A stretch of DNA of 56,718 bases from an uncultured Candidatus Pelagibacter sp. (GCA_905612495.1 CAJQSF010000042.1:1-56718); one strand, 5' to 3'. Shown: positions 29,693 to 38,363, counted from the stretch's first letter. Numbers and translations are program-made. Notes: generated by a model not told the origin, from the sequence alone.

Positions 29693-30556
29693 ATGACAAA
29701 AGCAAGAAACCTAGCAAATTTACTAGATGGTAATGGAGATGTAAATTCAGCTAATTTAGATAATGTACCTGCAAGTAATAATGCAAGTGCTTTAACTACA
29801 GGAACAATACCTAATGCTAGAATTTCTCTTGATGCTAATGAGATACCAAATTTAGATACAGCAAAAATTACTACTGGTACTCTCGCAGACGCAAGAATAC
29901 CAAATTTAAATGCAAGTAAAATTAATGCAGGAACTCTTGCAGACGCAAGAATACCGAATTTAAATGCAAGTAAAATTAATGCAGGAACTATTGCAACAGC
30001 TAGACTTGGAACTGGTACAGCTTCATCTTCTACATTTTTAAGAGGAGATAGTACATACGCTACTGTTGGTGGTGGTGGTAAAATTTTACAAGTAAAATCT
30101 GTGACATGGAAAGATGCTTTTTCTAGCACTACAGGTGGTGGTTCTTTTGTAAATATAACTGGAGCTACTTTAGCAATTACGCCAAGTGCGACTTCAAGCA
30201 AAATTTTATTTCAAGCTATGATTTCAACTGGTGGGGAAACTTATGGAGTAGTTATGAAAATACAAAGAGGTGGTTCAGATATATCTGGTGCTTTAGGTAC
30301 AGTTTCAGGTAATAGAATTGCAAGTACAGCTTATTCATCTGGACATAGTTCTGATGGTGCAGAACTGCAATCAACTTATATGAGTTATTTAGATTCTCCA
30401 TCAAGCACAAGTGCATTAACTTACACAGTTCAAGGTAGTGCAAGATACCAACCTGCATCTTTAACTTGGACAGTAAATTATCCTTTTGAAGATACTAACG
30501 CAAATTATACTTCACATAGTGTATCTACAATAACTTTAATGGAAGTAGGAGTTTAA
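29693..30556 (+). CDS. Tail fiber protein with collagen-like/phased repeats
   Basis: MTKARNLANLLDGNGDVNSANLDNV...; repeated ADARIPNLNASKINAGT; LRGDSTYATV. Confidence 0.75.
   Translation: MTKARNLANLLDGNGDVNSANLDNVPASNNASALTTGTIPNARISLDANEIPNLDTAKITTGTLADARIPNLNASKINAGTLADARIPNLNASKINAGTIATARLGTGTASSSTFLRGDSTYATVGGGGKILQVKSVTWKDAFSSTTGGGSFVNITGATLAITPSATSSKILFQAMISTGGETYGVVMKIQRGGSDISGALGTVSGNRIASTAYSSGHSSDGAELQSTYMSYLDSPSSTSALTYTVQGSARYQPASLTWTVNYPFEDTNANYTSHSVSTITLMEVGV
29885..29992 (+). repeat. Two near-identical tandem 54-bp units inside tail fiber gene
   Basis: gcagacgcaagaatacc(a/g)aatttaaatgcaagtaaaattaatgcaggaact(c/a)tt. Confidence 0.8.
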
Positions 30557-30557
30557 T

Positions 30558-30818
30558 ATGAGTAATATTACTAAAGCAATTTTAAAAATAAATCCAAACG
30601 CACAAGTTAGTGTTAGCAATAATGATATAGATAATATTCAATGGCACAATGGGACAACACCTATTTCTAAATCAGATATAGAAGCACAAATACCAACTGT
30701 TGAACAAGAAACAATAGATAAAGCACAAGCTAAAATAAATAAAAAAGCATCTGGCAAACAAAAACTTTTAGACTTAGGATTATCTGAAGAAGAAGTTAAG
30801 GCATTAATAGGAATATAA
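30558..30818 (+). CDS. Hypothetical phage protein downstream of fibers
   Basis: ORF; SGKQKLLDLGLSEEEVKALIGI C-terminus common in phage tail-adjacent proteins. Confidence 0.6.
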   Translation: MSNITKAILKINPNAQVSVSNNDIDNIQWHNGTTPISKSDIEAQIPTVEQETIDKAQAKINKKASGKQKLLDLGLSEEEVKALIGI

Positions 30819-31060
30819 TGTCTAGAAAAAAAGCCAATCCAATACAGATGTATACAGAACAAACAACTGGGGTAAGACTTTCAAGCCATGAGAAACTTTG
30901 TGCATATCGTATGAAGGAACTTCACGACAGCATTAAAGAATTAAATAAAGAAGTAAAAGCATTAAGAACAGATGTTTCTACAGGTAAAGGTATGGTTAAA
31001 ATAATCGTATTTTTAGGAACAATAATAGCAACAGTTATAGGCGTTATAAATTTTAAGTGA
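30818..31060 (+). CDS. Small membrane protein
   Basis: C-terminal hydrophobic segment IIVFLGTIIATVIGVINF. Confidence 0.5.
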   Translation: MSRKKANPIQMYTEQTTGVRLSSHEKLCAYRMKELHDSIKELNKEVKALRTDVSTGKGMVKIIVFLGTIIATVIGVINFK

Positions 31061-31278
31061 TTAAGTTCGTGTTAATCATGCACTTATGTTCACAAATCAC
31101 AGGTAATTGCTTCTCTCAAAAACTAGGTGGTTCTGAATACGCTGATTATTATTCATGTGTAAGAGATGGTTATTTGCAGTCATACAAAAGTTTAGACGCA
31201 TTACCAGTAGAAGAAATCAATACATCAAAACTAGCAGTCAGATTTGAGTGCATAGAATTAAAAATAGAAACAACATAA
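31057..31278 (+). CDS. Hypothetical secreted/Cys-containing protein (GTG start)
   Basis: Coupled ORF; four cysteines. Confidence 0.45.
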   Translation: MIKFVLIMHLCSQITGNCFSQKLGGSEYADYYSCVRDGYLQSYKSLDALPVEEINTSKLAVRFECIELKIETT

Positions 31279-31439
31279 TGAGAGACACAAAATTATTAGA
31301 GAAATTTTTAAAAGATAATTATAAAAAAATTGTGGAAATGAGATTGTTTAGAACTCTTAAAAAAGAGGTAGAGACAGGAGCTAATGGAACACAAGGTTAC
31401 ATAATTAAAAAAGGAATTAATAAAAACAAAAAAATATGA
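31278..31439 (+). CDS. Hypothetical basic protein (53 aa)
   Basis: ATG 31278 in ORF 31248-31439. Confidence 0.4.
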   Translation: MRDTKLLEKFLKDNYKKIVEMRLFRTLKKEVETGANGTQGYIIKKGINKNKKI

Positions 31440-31537
31440 CATTACCAGACACATTAGATTTACTTTGGTTTCACAGAAGTAAGTATTACAAAAATTTGAT
31501 AGTTTTTTTAGGGCTTATCATTTTATATTGGTTGTAA
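31436..31537 (+). CDS. Single-TM peptide (33 aa), holin candidate by position
   Basis: MTLPDTLDLLWFHRSKYYKNLIVFLGLIILYWL*; T7 holin gp17.5 occupies a similar position. Confidence 0.35.
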   Translation: MTLPDTLDLLWFHRSKYYKNLIVFLGLIILYWL

Positions 31538-31541
31538 GGTA

Positions 31542-31907
31542 ATGAAAATATCACAAGACACTGCAGTAAGTATGCCTGTTAAGAATATGATTGGTATTGT
31601 TATGGCAGTAGCTATGGGTGTCTTTGCCTATACAGAAGTTACATCAAGATTAACTTCATTAGAAACTTCAAGAGAATTAATGAACTCAGATTTATTAAAA
31701 AAGTCTGAACAGACAACTACAGACAGTGAGCAGTTTATGCTTTTAGAGGATTTATATAAGTCTACAGAAAAATTAGAAACAAGGATTGATAATATGATGC
31801 ACAATAAAATTAACATAGAATTTTTAAAGAAACAGACTGAAAAACTTTTAGAAGATGTAGAAAAACTAAAAGATAAGGTAAGACAAAATGGTAATGGTAC
31901 TCACTAA
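31542..31907 (+). CDS. i-spanin (Rz)-like candidate
   Basis: N-terminal TM followed by coiled coil, just before terminase genes as T7 gp18.5. Confidence 0.45.
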   Translation: MKISQDTAVSMPVKNMIGIVMAVAMGVFAYTEVTSRLTSLETSRELMNSDLLKKSEQTTTDSEQFMLLEDLYKSTEKLETRIDNMMHNKINIEFLKKQTEKLLEDVEKLKDKVRQNGNGTH

Positions 31908-32125
31908 TGATTGAGATTGTTGTAGCTCTTATTTTAACAGTACAAGGAAATATATTAGAACACACCTACAAAGAAAAATTAAGTGACTGTTTAAAATCCA
32001 AAAGAATAGCTGAAAGAGAAGTAAACCCAGAACGAATAAAGTTTATATGTAAGAAAGTTAAAGCTGAAACAGAAATTTATATGGGTGCAAAGAAAATAGT
32101 TAAAATATTGAGTATGACTAAATGA
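31907..32125 (+). CDS. Small exported protein (possible spanin partner)
   Basis: TAATG overlap with preceding ORF; N-terminal hydrophobic segment; no lipobox seen. Confidence 0.35.
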   Translation: MIEIVVALILTVQGNILEHTYKEKLSDCLKSKRIAEREVNPERIKFICKKVKAETEIYMGAKKIVKILSMTK

Positions 32126-32277
32126 GTTCTTGTAATACTTGCTTCCACCCTTGTCATTGTGGAGAAGATAAAGAATTACATGCAGATGAGTATGGAATTT
32201 GTACTTGTGAGAAGTGCGATTGTAAAAAAATTAAAGAAGTAGATAAAACATGGGAGAACGAAGTTAAATATGAGTAA
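32122..32277 (+). CDS. Cys-rich mini-protein (51 aa), not in ORF track
   Basis: MSSCNTCFHPCHCGEDKELHADEYGICTCEKCDCKKIKEVDKTWENEVKYE*; ATGA overlap with upstream ORF; 8 Cys in two clusters. Confidence 0.55.
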   Translation: MSSCNTCFHPCHCGEDKELHADEYGICTCEKCDCKKIKEVDKTWENEVKYE

Positions 32278-32488
32278 TGATAAATTAAGAGACCTTCATT
32301 CAATATTATGTGAAAAATTACTTGAAAAAATTACCGACCCTGACGCAAAGTCAGCAGATTTGAATGTGGCTAGACAGTTTTTAAGAGATAATGGAATAGA
32401 TGCAGTACCTACTGACGACAGTCCATTACATAAACTAATAGAAGAAATGCCATTTGATGCAAAACCAAAAGTTATTATCAAAAATTAG
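32270..32488 (+). CDS. Terminase small subunit (T7 gp18-like)
   Basis: Position and DLNVARQFLRDNGID motif typical of small terminase-like proteins. Confidence 0.75.
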   Translation: MSNDKLRDLHSILCEKLLEKITDPDAKSADLNVARQFLRDNGIDAVPTDDSPLHKLIEEMPFDAKPKVIIKN

Positions 32489-34124
32489 TGATTTCAGGAA
32501 TTTCCTGTATATGGCATGGAAACACCTTAGATTACCAGAACCCACACCCATACAATATGATATTGCTGACTATTTACAGCATGGTTCACAAAGACAGATA
32601 ATTAGTGCCTTTAGAGGTTGTGGAAAATCTTGGATAACTAGTGCTTATGTATTGTGGAGACTTTTATTAGACCCACAGCTCAATATCCTTGTTGTATCAG
32701 GAAGTAAGAATAGAGCTGATGATTTTAGTACGTTTTGTTTAAGACTACTACACGAGATGCCAATACTGGCACATCTATATCCAAAGGAAAGTCAAAGACA
32801 ATCCAAGATTAGTTTTGATGTTGCACCTGCTTTAGCATCACATCAACCTAGTGTTAAAAGTTTAGGAATTACATCACAGCTTACAGGAAGTAGAGCTGAC
32901 TTAATCATTGCAGATGATGTTGAAACTTCAGGAAATACTCAAACTCAAACAATGAGAGAAAAGTTATCTGAAGGTATTAAAGAATTTGAAGCAATAATAA
33001 AACCAGAAGGTCAATCTAGAATTATATTTTTAGGCACACCACAATCGGAATTTTCTATATATAACAAACTTCAAGAAAGAGGTTACAAGGTTCGTTTTTG
33101 GTCTGCAAGATACCCAACTGAAAATCAGTTAAAGTCTTATGGTACAAGTTTAGCACCTATTATAGCTAACACTTGGACACATGAAAGAATAGGAAACCCT
33201 ACAGACCCTATAAGATTTAATGATGAAGATTTATTAAAGAGAGAAGCAAGTTATGGAAGACTGTCTTTCAACATGCAATTTATGTTGGACACAACTTTAA
33301 ATGACTTAAATAAATATCCTTTAAAATTATCAGACTTAACAGTTATGTCTTTAAATCCAGACAATGCTCCTGAAAAAATTATATGGGCTTCTAGTCCTGA
33401 ATTAAAACAAGAAGGTTTACCTAATGTAGGTCTTCAAGGAGATGCCTATTACAGACCTATGCAGACGCAAGGAGAGTGGTTGGAGTACACAGGTAGTGTG
33501 ATGTCTATAGACCCTGCAGGTAAGGGTAAAGATGAGACAGCTTATTGTGTTACTAAGTTTTTAAATGGTAATATATTTATTTTAGATGCAGGTGGATTTA
33601 GTGCAGGTTACACAGAACATGTCTTAAATAAATTAACTAAAATAGCTAAAAAGAATAAAGTTCACAAAATCTTAATTGAGGAAAACTTTGGGCAAGGTAT
33701 GTTTGAAGCATTATTACAACCTTACTTAAATAAAGAATATAAATGCACAACAGAATTAATAAGACAAACAACAAATAAACACAGAAGAATATTAGACACT
33801 TTAGAACCTTTAATATCTCAACACAGAATTATAGTAGATGCGAATGTTATTAAGAATGACTATGAAGGTACGAATGAATTGTACCCACCAGAACAAGCAT
33901 TAAAATACCAATTATTTTATCAAATAAGTAGGCTTCAAAAAGGAGCTAATACTTTGGCACAAGATGACCGAATAGATGCAATGCAAATAGCCTGTCAGTA
34001 CTGGCAGAAGCAATTAGCTAAAGACCAAGACCAAGCATATAGAGATAGAAAAGATGATATGCTTAATGCTGAATTGGATAAGTACTATGGTACTGAAACA
34101 AGCAATTCTTGGATTAAATTCTAA
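32454..34124 (+). CDS. Terminase large subunit (T7 gp19-like)
   Basis: AFRGCGKSW Walker A; VKSLGITSQLTGSRADLIIADDVE; FLGTPQSE; SIDPAGKGKDETAY. Confidence 0.96.
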   Translation: MMQNQKLLSKISDFRNFLYMAWKHLRLPEPTPIQYDIADYLQHGSQRQIISAFRGCGKSWITSAYVLWRLLLDPQLNILVVSGSKNRADDFSTFCLRLLHEMPILAHLYPKESQRQSKISFDVAPALASHQPSVKSLGITSQLTGSRADLIIADDVETSGNTQTQTMREKLSEGIKEFEAIIKPEGQSRIIFLGTPQSEFSIYNKLQERGYKVRFWSARYPTENQLKSYGTSLAPIIANTWTHERIGNPTDPIRFNDEDLLKREASYGRLSFNMQFMLDTTLNDLNKYPLKLSDLTVMSLNPDNAPEKIIWASSPELKQEGLPNVGLQGDAYYRPMQTQGEWLEYTGSVMSIDPAGKGKDETAYCVTKFLNGNIFILDAGGFSAGYTEHVLNKLTKIAKKNKVHKILIEENFGQGMFEALLQPYLNKEYKCTTELIRQTTNKHRRILDTLEPLISQHRIIVDANVIKNDYEGTNELYPPEQALKYQLFYQISRLQKGANTLAQDDRIDAMQIACQYWQKQLAKDQDQAYRDRKDDMLNAELDKYYGTETSNSWIKF

Positions 34125-34347
34125 CAATATCCTAGTAAACTGCAGGTAATCTAGGGGTTCTAGATTGGGAGACTACTCTAGAGCCACATATATAAAGAGA
34201 GACCAAAAAAGTAAGATAAATCAATAAAGTGCCACTACTGTAGTACTGACTACTACTTAAAGTTAAACTTAAAGATATAAGAGCTTTAGTAAGACATAAT
34301 CATGTTCATATAAGTAATATGTTTATGATGAGACTTACGCTGTCCTC

Positions 34348-34635
34348 TTGTTTCTACCAAATTACATGAACAAAGTGATATACCTTAAATCTATTATTAA
34401 GAACTATAAGCCCAAGACTAAAGGCTTTGATAAAGAAATAATAAAGGAGCTAAAGGCTCTTGGAGTTGACCTTACAAAACCTAAAGTAAAACCAATAAAG
34501 AAGAATGAAGTTTTAGCAGGTAGGGACTTTATCTTATCTCACACAGAAGAATTTTTGCAGTATGCAGTTGATTATAGTTTAGACGAAAAGATTGGCGATA
34601 TTATCAATCCAAAAAAATTAGAAGAAAAAATCTGA
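34348..34635 (+). CDS. Hypothetical phage protein
   Basis: ORF; alternative start 34366. Confidence 0.4.
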   Translation: MFLPNYMNKVIYLKSIIKNYKPKTKGFDKEIIKELKALGVDLTKPKVKPIKKNEVLAGRDFILSHTEEFLQYAVDYSLDEKIGDIINPKKLEEKI

Positions 34636-34692
34636 CAACTACACGCATATAGGGTTAATTTTTTTTACCCCCATAGGCTCGAAATAAATATA

Positions 34693-34706
34693 GGGGTGGG
34701 GGGGTG
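34693..34706 (+). other. G-run (ggggtgggggggtg) with upstream C-run, AT-rich context
   Basis: ttttttttaccccc at 34663-34672 and ggggtgggggggtg 34693-34706. Confidence 0.5.
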
Positions 34707-34722
34707 TCTCTAAATATATGAT

Positions 34723-34738
34723 TGCAACAAATGTTGCA
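34723..34738 (+). promoter_or_regulatory. 16-bp palindrome TGCAACAAATGTTGCA
   Basis: Two inverted copies of the heptamer clustered at both att arms. Confidence 0.5.
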
Positions 34739-34914
34739 CCAGTAAGTATTATTATTTATATCTACCAACAATACTTGTTAGTCTTAGAGACTAATCTTAT
34801 AGTTTTTCTAGATTTTCTAAAAAGTTTTACAGTTTTTTCCACAATAAAAAATTCACGAGCTTGTCTCTCATTATCTGTTTTGAATTTATAATCTGAATGT
34901 GATATAAGTTTCAC

Positions 34915-35079
34915 ATGGAACATGAAACTAAAAGAGAACTACTTGAACAAGCGTTAGACTTATTATGTAAGGTAGCAGGTAGAGACATAACTATATTCTT
35001 ACCTGAAGATAAAGCTGAACAGACACCTTATTTAAAAAGAGAAATCATTAAGACAACAGAAGCAATTAAGAATGGTTAA
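34915..35079 (+). CDS. Hypothetical small phage protein (54 aa), not in ORF track
   Basis: MEHETKRELLEQALDLLCKVAGRDITIFLPEDKAEQTPYLKREIIKTTEAIKNG*, overlaps next ORF. Confidence 0.45.
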   Translation: MEHETKRELLEQALDLLCKVAGRDITIFLPEDKAEQTPYLKREIIKTTEAIKNG

Positions 35080-36298
35080 GATGATTAGGAAGAAGGCTAA
35101 AGCTATAGTCAACTCAAAGACTAAACCAGTAGTAAGACTTGGTGCTACAAAAAGATATACTAAGACACATTGGATTACACCACTGTCAGATACCCAGAAG
35201 TTCTTCATAGCTACGACCACAGATTTGCCACACACTTACAAAGGAATGCCATTATCTAAAGGTAATGCTGAAGCCTTAGAGTTATATAAAAGATTTAGTG
35301 AGGACTTTCATATCAATGCTAAGAGACAGCAAGAACTAATGCAGAAGGCACAGAACAATATAAATGATAGTAAGTTTAAACGTATTAAATTAGCAATAGA
35401 ACGAGAGAATGAAAAGTTACAATACTCTAAAGAGTTTGCTCAAAAAGCAGGGTTGATACAAGAGCAGAGATTAAAAGAACTTTATAACAAAACAGAAGCA
35501 GTTAGGAAAGATTTAGCTTTAGATGAAGTTTATAAAAAAGAGATTGAATACAGAACAGAACATGCAAGTAAAACCTTACAAGCACAGATAGCTAATAACA
35601 AAAAGAAGATGGCATTAGAGTATCAAGAGCTTGGTAAGCAATTAAGAATGAGAGGTGGTATAGCAAGTCTACCTCAGGCACAGGGTTTCCCAAAATTTAG
35701 AGGAGTTCCTGCTACACAAATATTTCCAAGACTTCAGGCAGACAAAATAGCCAAACAGATTAACAAGGAAAGAAAAGTTGCAGTAGGTAATGGACTTAAT
35801 GCTGTACTTAAAGATAACAAATTAAAGCGACCATTGGATATAGCTGATGCTTACTTAAATGCTAAAAGTAAACCAGATTTTTATATAGTTGATAGTATGG
35901 ATAACCATGTAGCATTAGCTGAAGCTACTGGAATATCTCCAGTGAGACTATTCGAGATGGTATGTAATGAACTTAAAGGTTCAAAAAAGAAATACGAAAA
36001 GTTTGAATTAGAACGAAGGGGTATAGGTATTGAAGACTTAATTAATACATATAACCAAAAAGTAGCATCAAATAATAATAAGAAACAGGCTCTTAAATAT
36101 ACCAAGAAAGCCTTTTATATATCCAAAGAAAGAAAAGCATGGAGTGAACTTTATAATTACGATTGGCAAGATTATAAAAGATTTAATGATGACTTTAACA
36201 GTTGGATAAAACTTTTTAGTGCAAGAGCAACTGAAAGAGCCGAGAGTGATGCAGATATGATAGCTACTTTTGCATACGAAAAAGAATTAGGTAAATAA
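35072..36298 (+). CDS. Hypothetical phage protein (408 aa), first large gene right of terminase
   Basis: Long ORF, highly basic N-terminus; no family recognised. Confidence 0.75.
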   Translation: MVKMIRKKAKAIVNSKTKPVVRLGATKRYTKTHWITPLSDTQKFFIATTTDLPHTYKGMPLSKGNAEALELYKRFSEDFHINAKRQQELMQKAQNNINDSKFKRIKLAIERENEKLQYSKEFAQKAGLIQEQRLKELYNKTEAVRKDLALDEVYKKEIEYRTEHASKTLQAQIANNKKKMALEYQELGKQLRMRGGIASLPQAQGFPKFRGVPATQIFPRLQADKIAKQINKERKVAVGNGLNAVLKDNKLKRPLDIADAYLNAKSKPDFYIVDSMDNHVALAEATGISPVRLFEMVCNELKGSKKKYEKFELERRGIGIEDLINTYNQKVASNNNKKQALKYTKKAFYISKERKAWSELYNYDWQDYKRFNDDFNSWIKLFSARATERAESDADMIATFAYEKELGK

Positions 36299-36374
36299 AA
36301 AAATCCTAACTCATTTAGGACAGTGTTGATTTTACTGTAATAATGTAGGTAAAAAAATCCTATCTCAAAGAGGA
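36297..36374 (+). repeat. Two imperfect direct repeats (a7-tccta-(a/t)-ctca...-ggact), hairpin-capable
   Basis: aaaaaaatcctaactcatttaggac (36297-36321) and aaaaaaatcctatctcaaagaggac (36351-36375). Confidence 0.55.
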
Positions 36375-36429
36375 CTGCAAGTAGTGGTCGTTCCATTGTT
36401 AAATAATAATTAATCTCTAAATTAAATAC

Positions 36430-36533
36430 AGACGAAGAAATTTAATTAAGGGTTTTATACTTGTTTCTTTCTACCTTGATTGAGTTCTTCGTCTAAAAGG
36501 CAAAGTCTTTTTAGACATAACCAAAGAAACAAG
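36430..36533 (+). promoter_or_regulatory. Structured leader with overlapping/crossing inverted repeats
   Basis: agacgaagaa 36430-39/ttcttcgtct 36485-94; cttgtttcttt 36460-70/aaagaaacaag 36523-33; gtctaaaa 36491-98/ttttagac 36509-16. Confidence 0.6.
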
Positions 36534-36547
36534 ATTAGGAGAAGAAA

Positions 36548-36739
36548 ATGCCAAAGAAGAAAAAAGTTGATAGTCCTTACGAGACTATACAAATACTAAA
36601 AACAGACACAGCAAAATTGATGGAAATAGCTATGGATATAAGTGTAGCTAATGGACATGAATTTAGAAATCCACCACCACCTGCTACAATGGTTAATCTA
36701 GCAGTTGATGCTTTACTAGCGAAGGGGGTAACACACTAA
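36548..36739 (+). CDS. Small RHH-like regulator candidate (63 aa)
   Basis: ETIQILKTDTAKLMEIAMDISVANG..PPPATMVNLAVDALL, ribbon-helix-helix-like layout; SD taggag. Confidence 0.45.
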   Translation: MPKKKKVDSPYETIQILKTDTAKLMEIAMDISVANGHEFRNPPPPATMVNLAVDALLAKGVTH

Positions 36740-37209
36740 TGAACCCCTTGAAATTCAAATCTGTTTCCATGAGAACTAGCTCATGGGAACTATGCACTGC
36801 AATATCAAAACAAATGTTTAATGGTGTTATATTAAGTAAGTCTCAAATTGTGGAGTTAGCTTTAAGAAGAATGGTTAATACAATGGAGACTGATAATCCA
36901 AACCTTACAACTAAACAGTTTGAGGAAATACAGCAGTTAAGAATAAAACAACCTGACTTACCAGTAGTAGGTAATGCTGTTACGCATGACCAAGTGATAG
37001 CTAGGAATAAAGCAATAGTTCATCATAGAATATATGCTGATAATAAGCTGACCTTACAGCAGTTGGGTACAATGTATAATATCACTAGAGAAAGAGTGAG
37101 ACAAATCGAGGAAAGATTTAGAGATGAAGTTTCTTCGAAGTTAGGAATTGAGGTGTCTTCTAAGACACTCAAACAAACCAATAAGGAAAAACATGCAAGT
37201 AATAACTAG
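36739..37209 (+). CDS. RHH-like N-terminus plus sigma70 region-4-like HTH
   Basis: FKSVSMRTSSWELCTAISKQM..LSKSQIVELALRRMV and LTLQQLGTMYNITRERVRQIEERF. Confidence 0.65.
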   Translation: MNPLKFKSVSMRTSSWELCTAISKQMFNGVILSKSQIVELALRRMVNTMETDNPNLTTKQFEEIQQLRIKQPDLPVVGNAVTHDQVIARNKAIVHHRIYADNKLTLQQLGTMYNITRERVRQIEERFRDEVSSKLGIEVSSKTLKQTNKEKHASNN

Positions 37210-37381
37210 AATGTTGTGGAGTGGTCTTGACCAACCTGCACCTGTTGAAGCAACTGACGCTGTGCCTACAGTATTAGATAAGAAACTAAAACAAAGTGTT
37301 GATAGTTTTTTGTCTTTTGCAGAAGCACCTTTTAAGGCAGAAGTTGTTGTGTATGAAACACCAGAAGATTATCTAGAGTAA
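37193..37381 (+). CDS. Hypothetical phage protein (62 aa)
   Basis: ATG 37193 with SD aaggaa; MQVITRMLWSGLDQPAPVE.... Confidence 0.5.
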   Translation: MQVITRMLWSGLDQPAPVEATDAVPTVLDKKLKQSVDSFLSFAEAPFKAEVVVYETPEDYLE

Positions 37382-37430
37382 TCATACATGGAAGTTCTTT
37401 TTAGAGTTTTACTAAACAGGGTCAATACGC

Positions 37431-37459
37431 AGATAAGTAGATACTTTATCTATTTTTTC
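37431..37459 (+). terminator. Putative terminator
   Basis: agataa-gtagatact-ttatct stem followed by attttttc. Confidence 0.4.
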
Positions 37460-37515
37460 GCAGATAGCCATAAACCACTAGTATTTGCACTTGTGCATAG
37501 GAAGGAAATAACATA

Positions 37516-37950
37516 ATGTTTATGAAGAACGAGTATAAAAAAATGGCTAAATTAGAAACACAGATAATATCGGTACTAGCACATGGAGTATGTAAAGTGT
37601 GGGCGTTATGTCGTAATGATAAAAATAATTTTGATTATTTTATTAGAGCAGTTAGACAATCTCCAACACCATTTCCATACATCAAGAAGCAAGTATTCGA
37701 AGATGATTATGAGAGGTCTGTATCTTTGAAAATTGGCGAAGTTGTTATTGAATATTCCTTTAGTAAAACACTAGAAGAAGTTGATAGTAACATATGTCCA
37801 TTATTTAAAGATGAGTATGATGCAGGAGATGAAGTAGTAAAAGCTCTTGTGTCTATTACCAGACAGTCCCATCATAATAATTCTGTTTTGCAATTTAGCA
37901 ATAACAGGAAGGAGAAAGATGGCTCTAAGTATAGAGAAGGTAATTCATAA
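37516..37950 (+). CDS. Hypothetical phage protein (144 aa)
   Basis: ORF in lysogeny region. Confidence 0.55.
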   Translation: MFMKNEYKKMAKLETQIISVLAHGVCKVWALCRNDKNNFDYFIRAVRQSPTPFPYIKKQVFEDDYERSVSLKIGEVVIEYSFSKTLEEVDSNICPLFKDEYDAGDEVVKALVSITRQSHHNNSVLQFSNNRKEKDGSKYREGNS

Positions 37951-38362
37951 CCTTCACTTCGACAGACTATTTCTAGATAAGATTAGTGCAGTCGAAGAAG
38001 CCCAAAGAAAAAACCTGCATGGTAATGGAATACCATTTCACTACATTGCAGTTTTTAAGACACTACTTTGCATGAATGAAAATGCAATGAACACAAGAAA
38101 CATCTCAACGAACTACGAAAAGATATTCGGTAGACATATACTGCAATCATCATTGAGTAGAACATTGAGTTATTTGTCGGAGACTTTAAATCTATGCACT
38201 TATGTAGACAGTCAGTATTCGCCAGATAGAAGATTTACTTGGTTGAAGTTAAGCACAGCAGGTAAAAAATTTCAGAAGCATTTAATTGGTTCAACAGATG
38301 TAGACCAAGTACATGCCAAAGAAATAAGAAATGTAATCAACATAAAACAAGGAGTGAAATAA
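37919..38362 (+). CDS. Winged-helix (MarR-like) DNA-binding protein candidate
   Basis: ATG 37919 with aggagaaag SD; KTLLCMNENAMNTRNISTNYEKIFGRHILQSSLSRTLSYLSE..LKLSTAGKKF. Confidence 0.55.
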   Translation: MALSIEKVIHNLHFDRLFLDKISAVEEAQRKNLHGNGIPFHYIAVFKTLLCMNENAMNTRNISTNYEKIFGRHILQSSLSRTLSYLSETLNLCTYVDSQYSPDRRFTWLKLSTAGKKFQKHLIGSTDVDQVHAKEIRNVINIKQGVK

Positions 38363-38363
38363 T

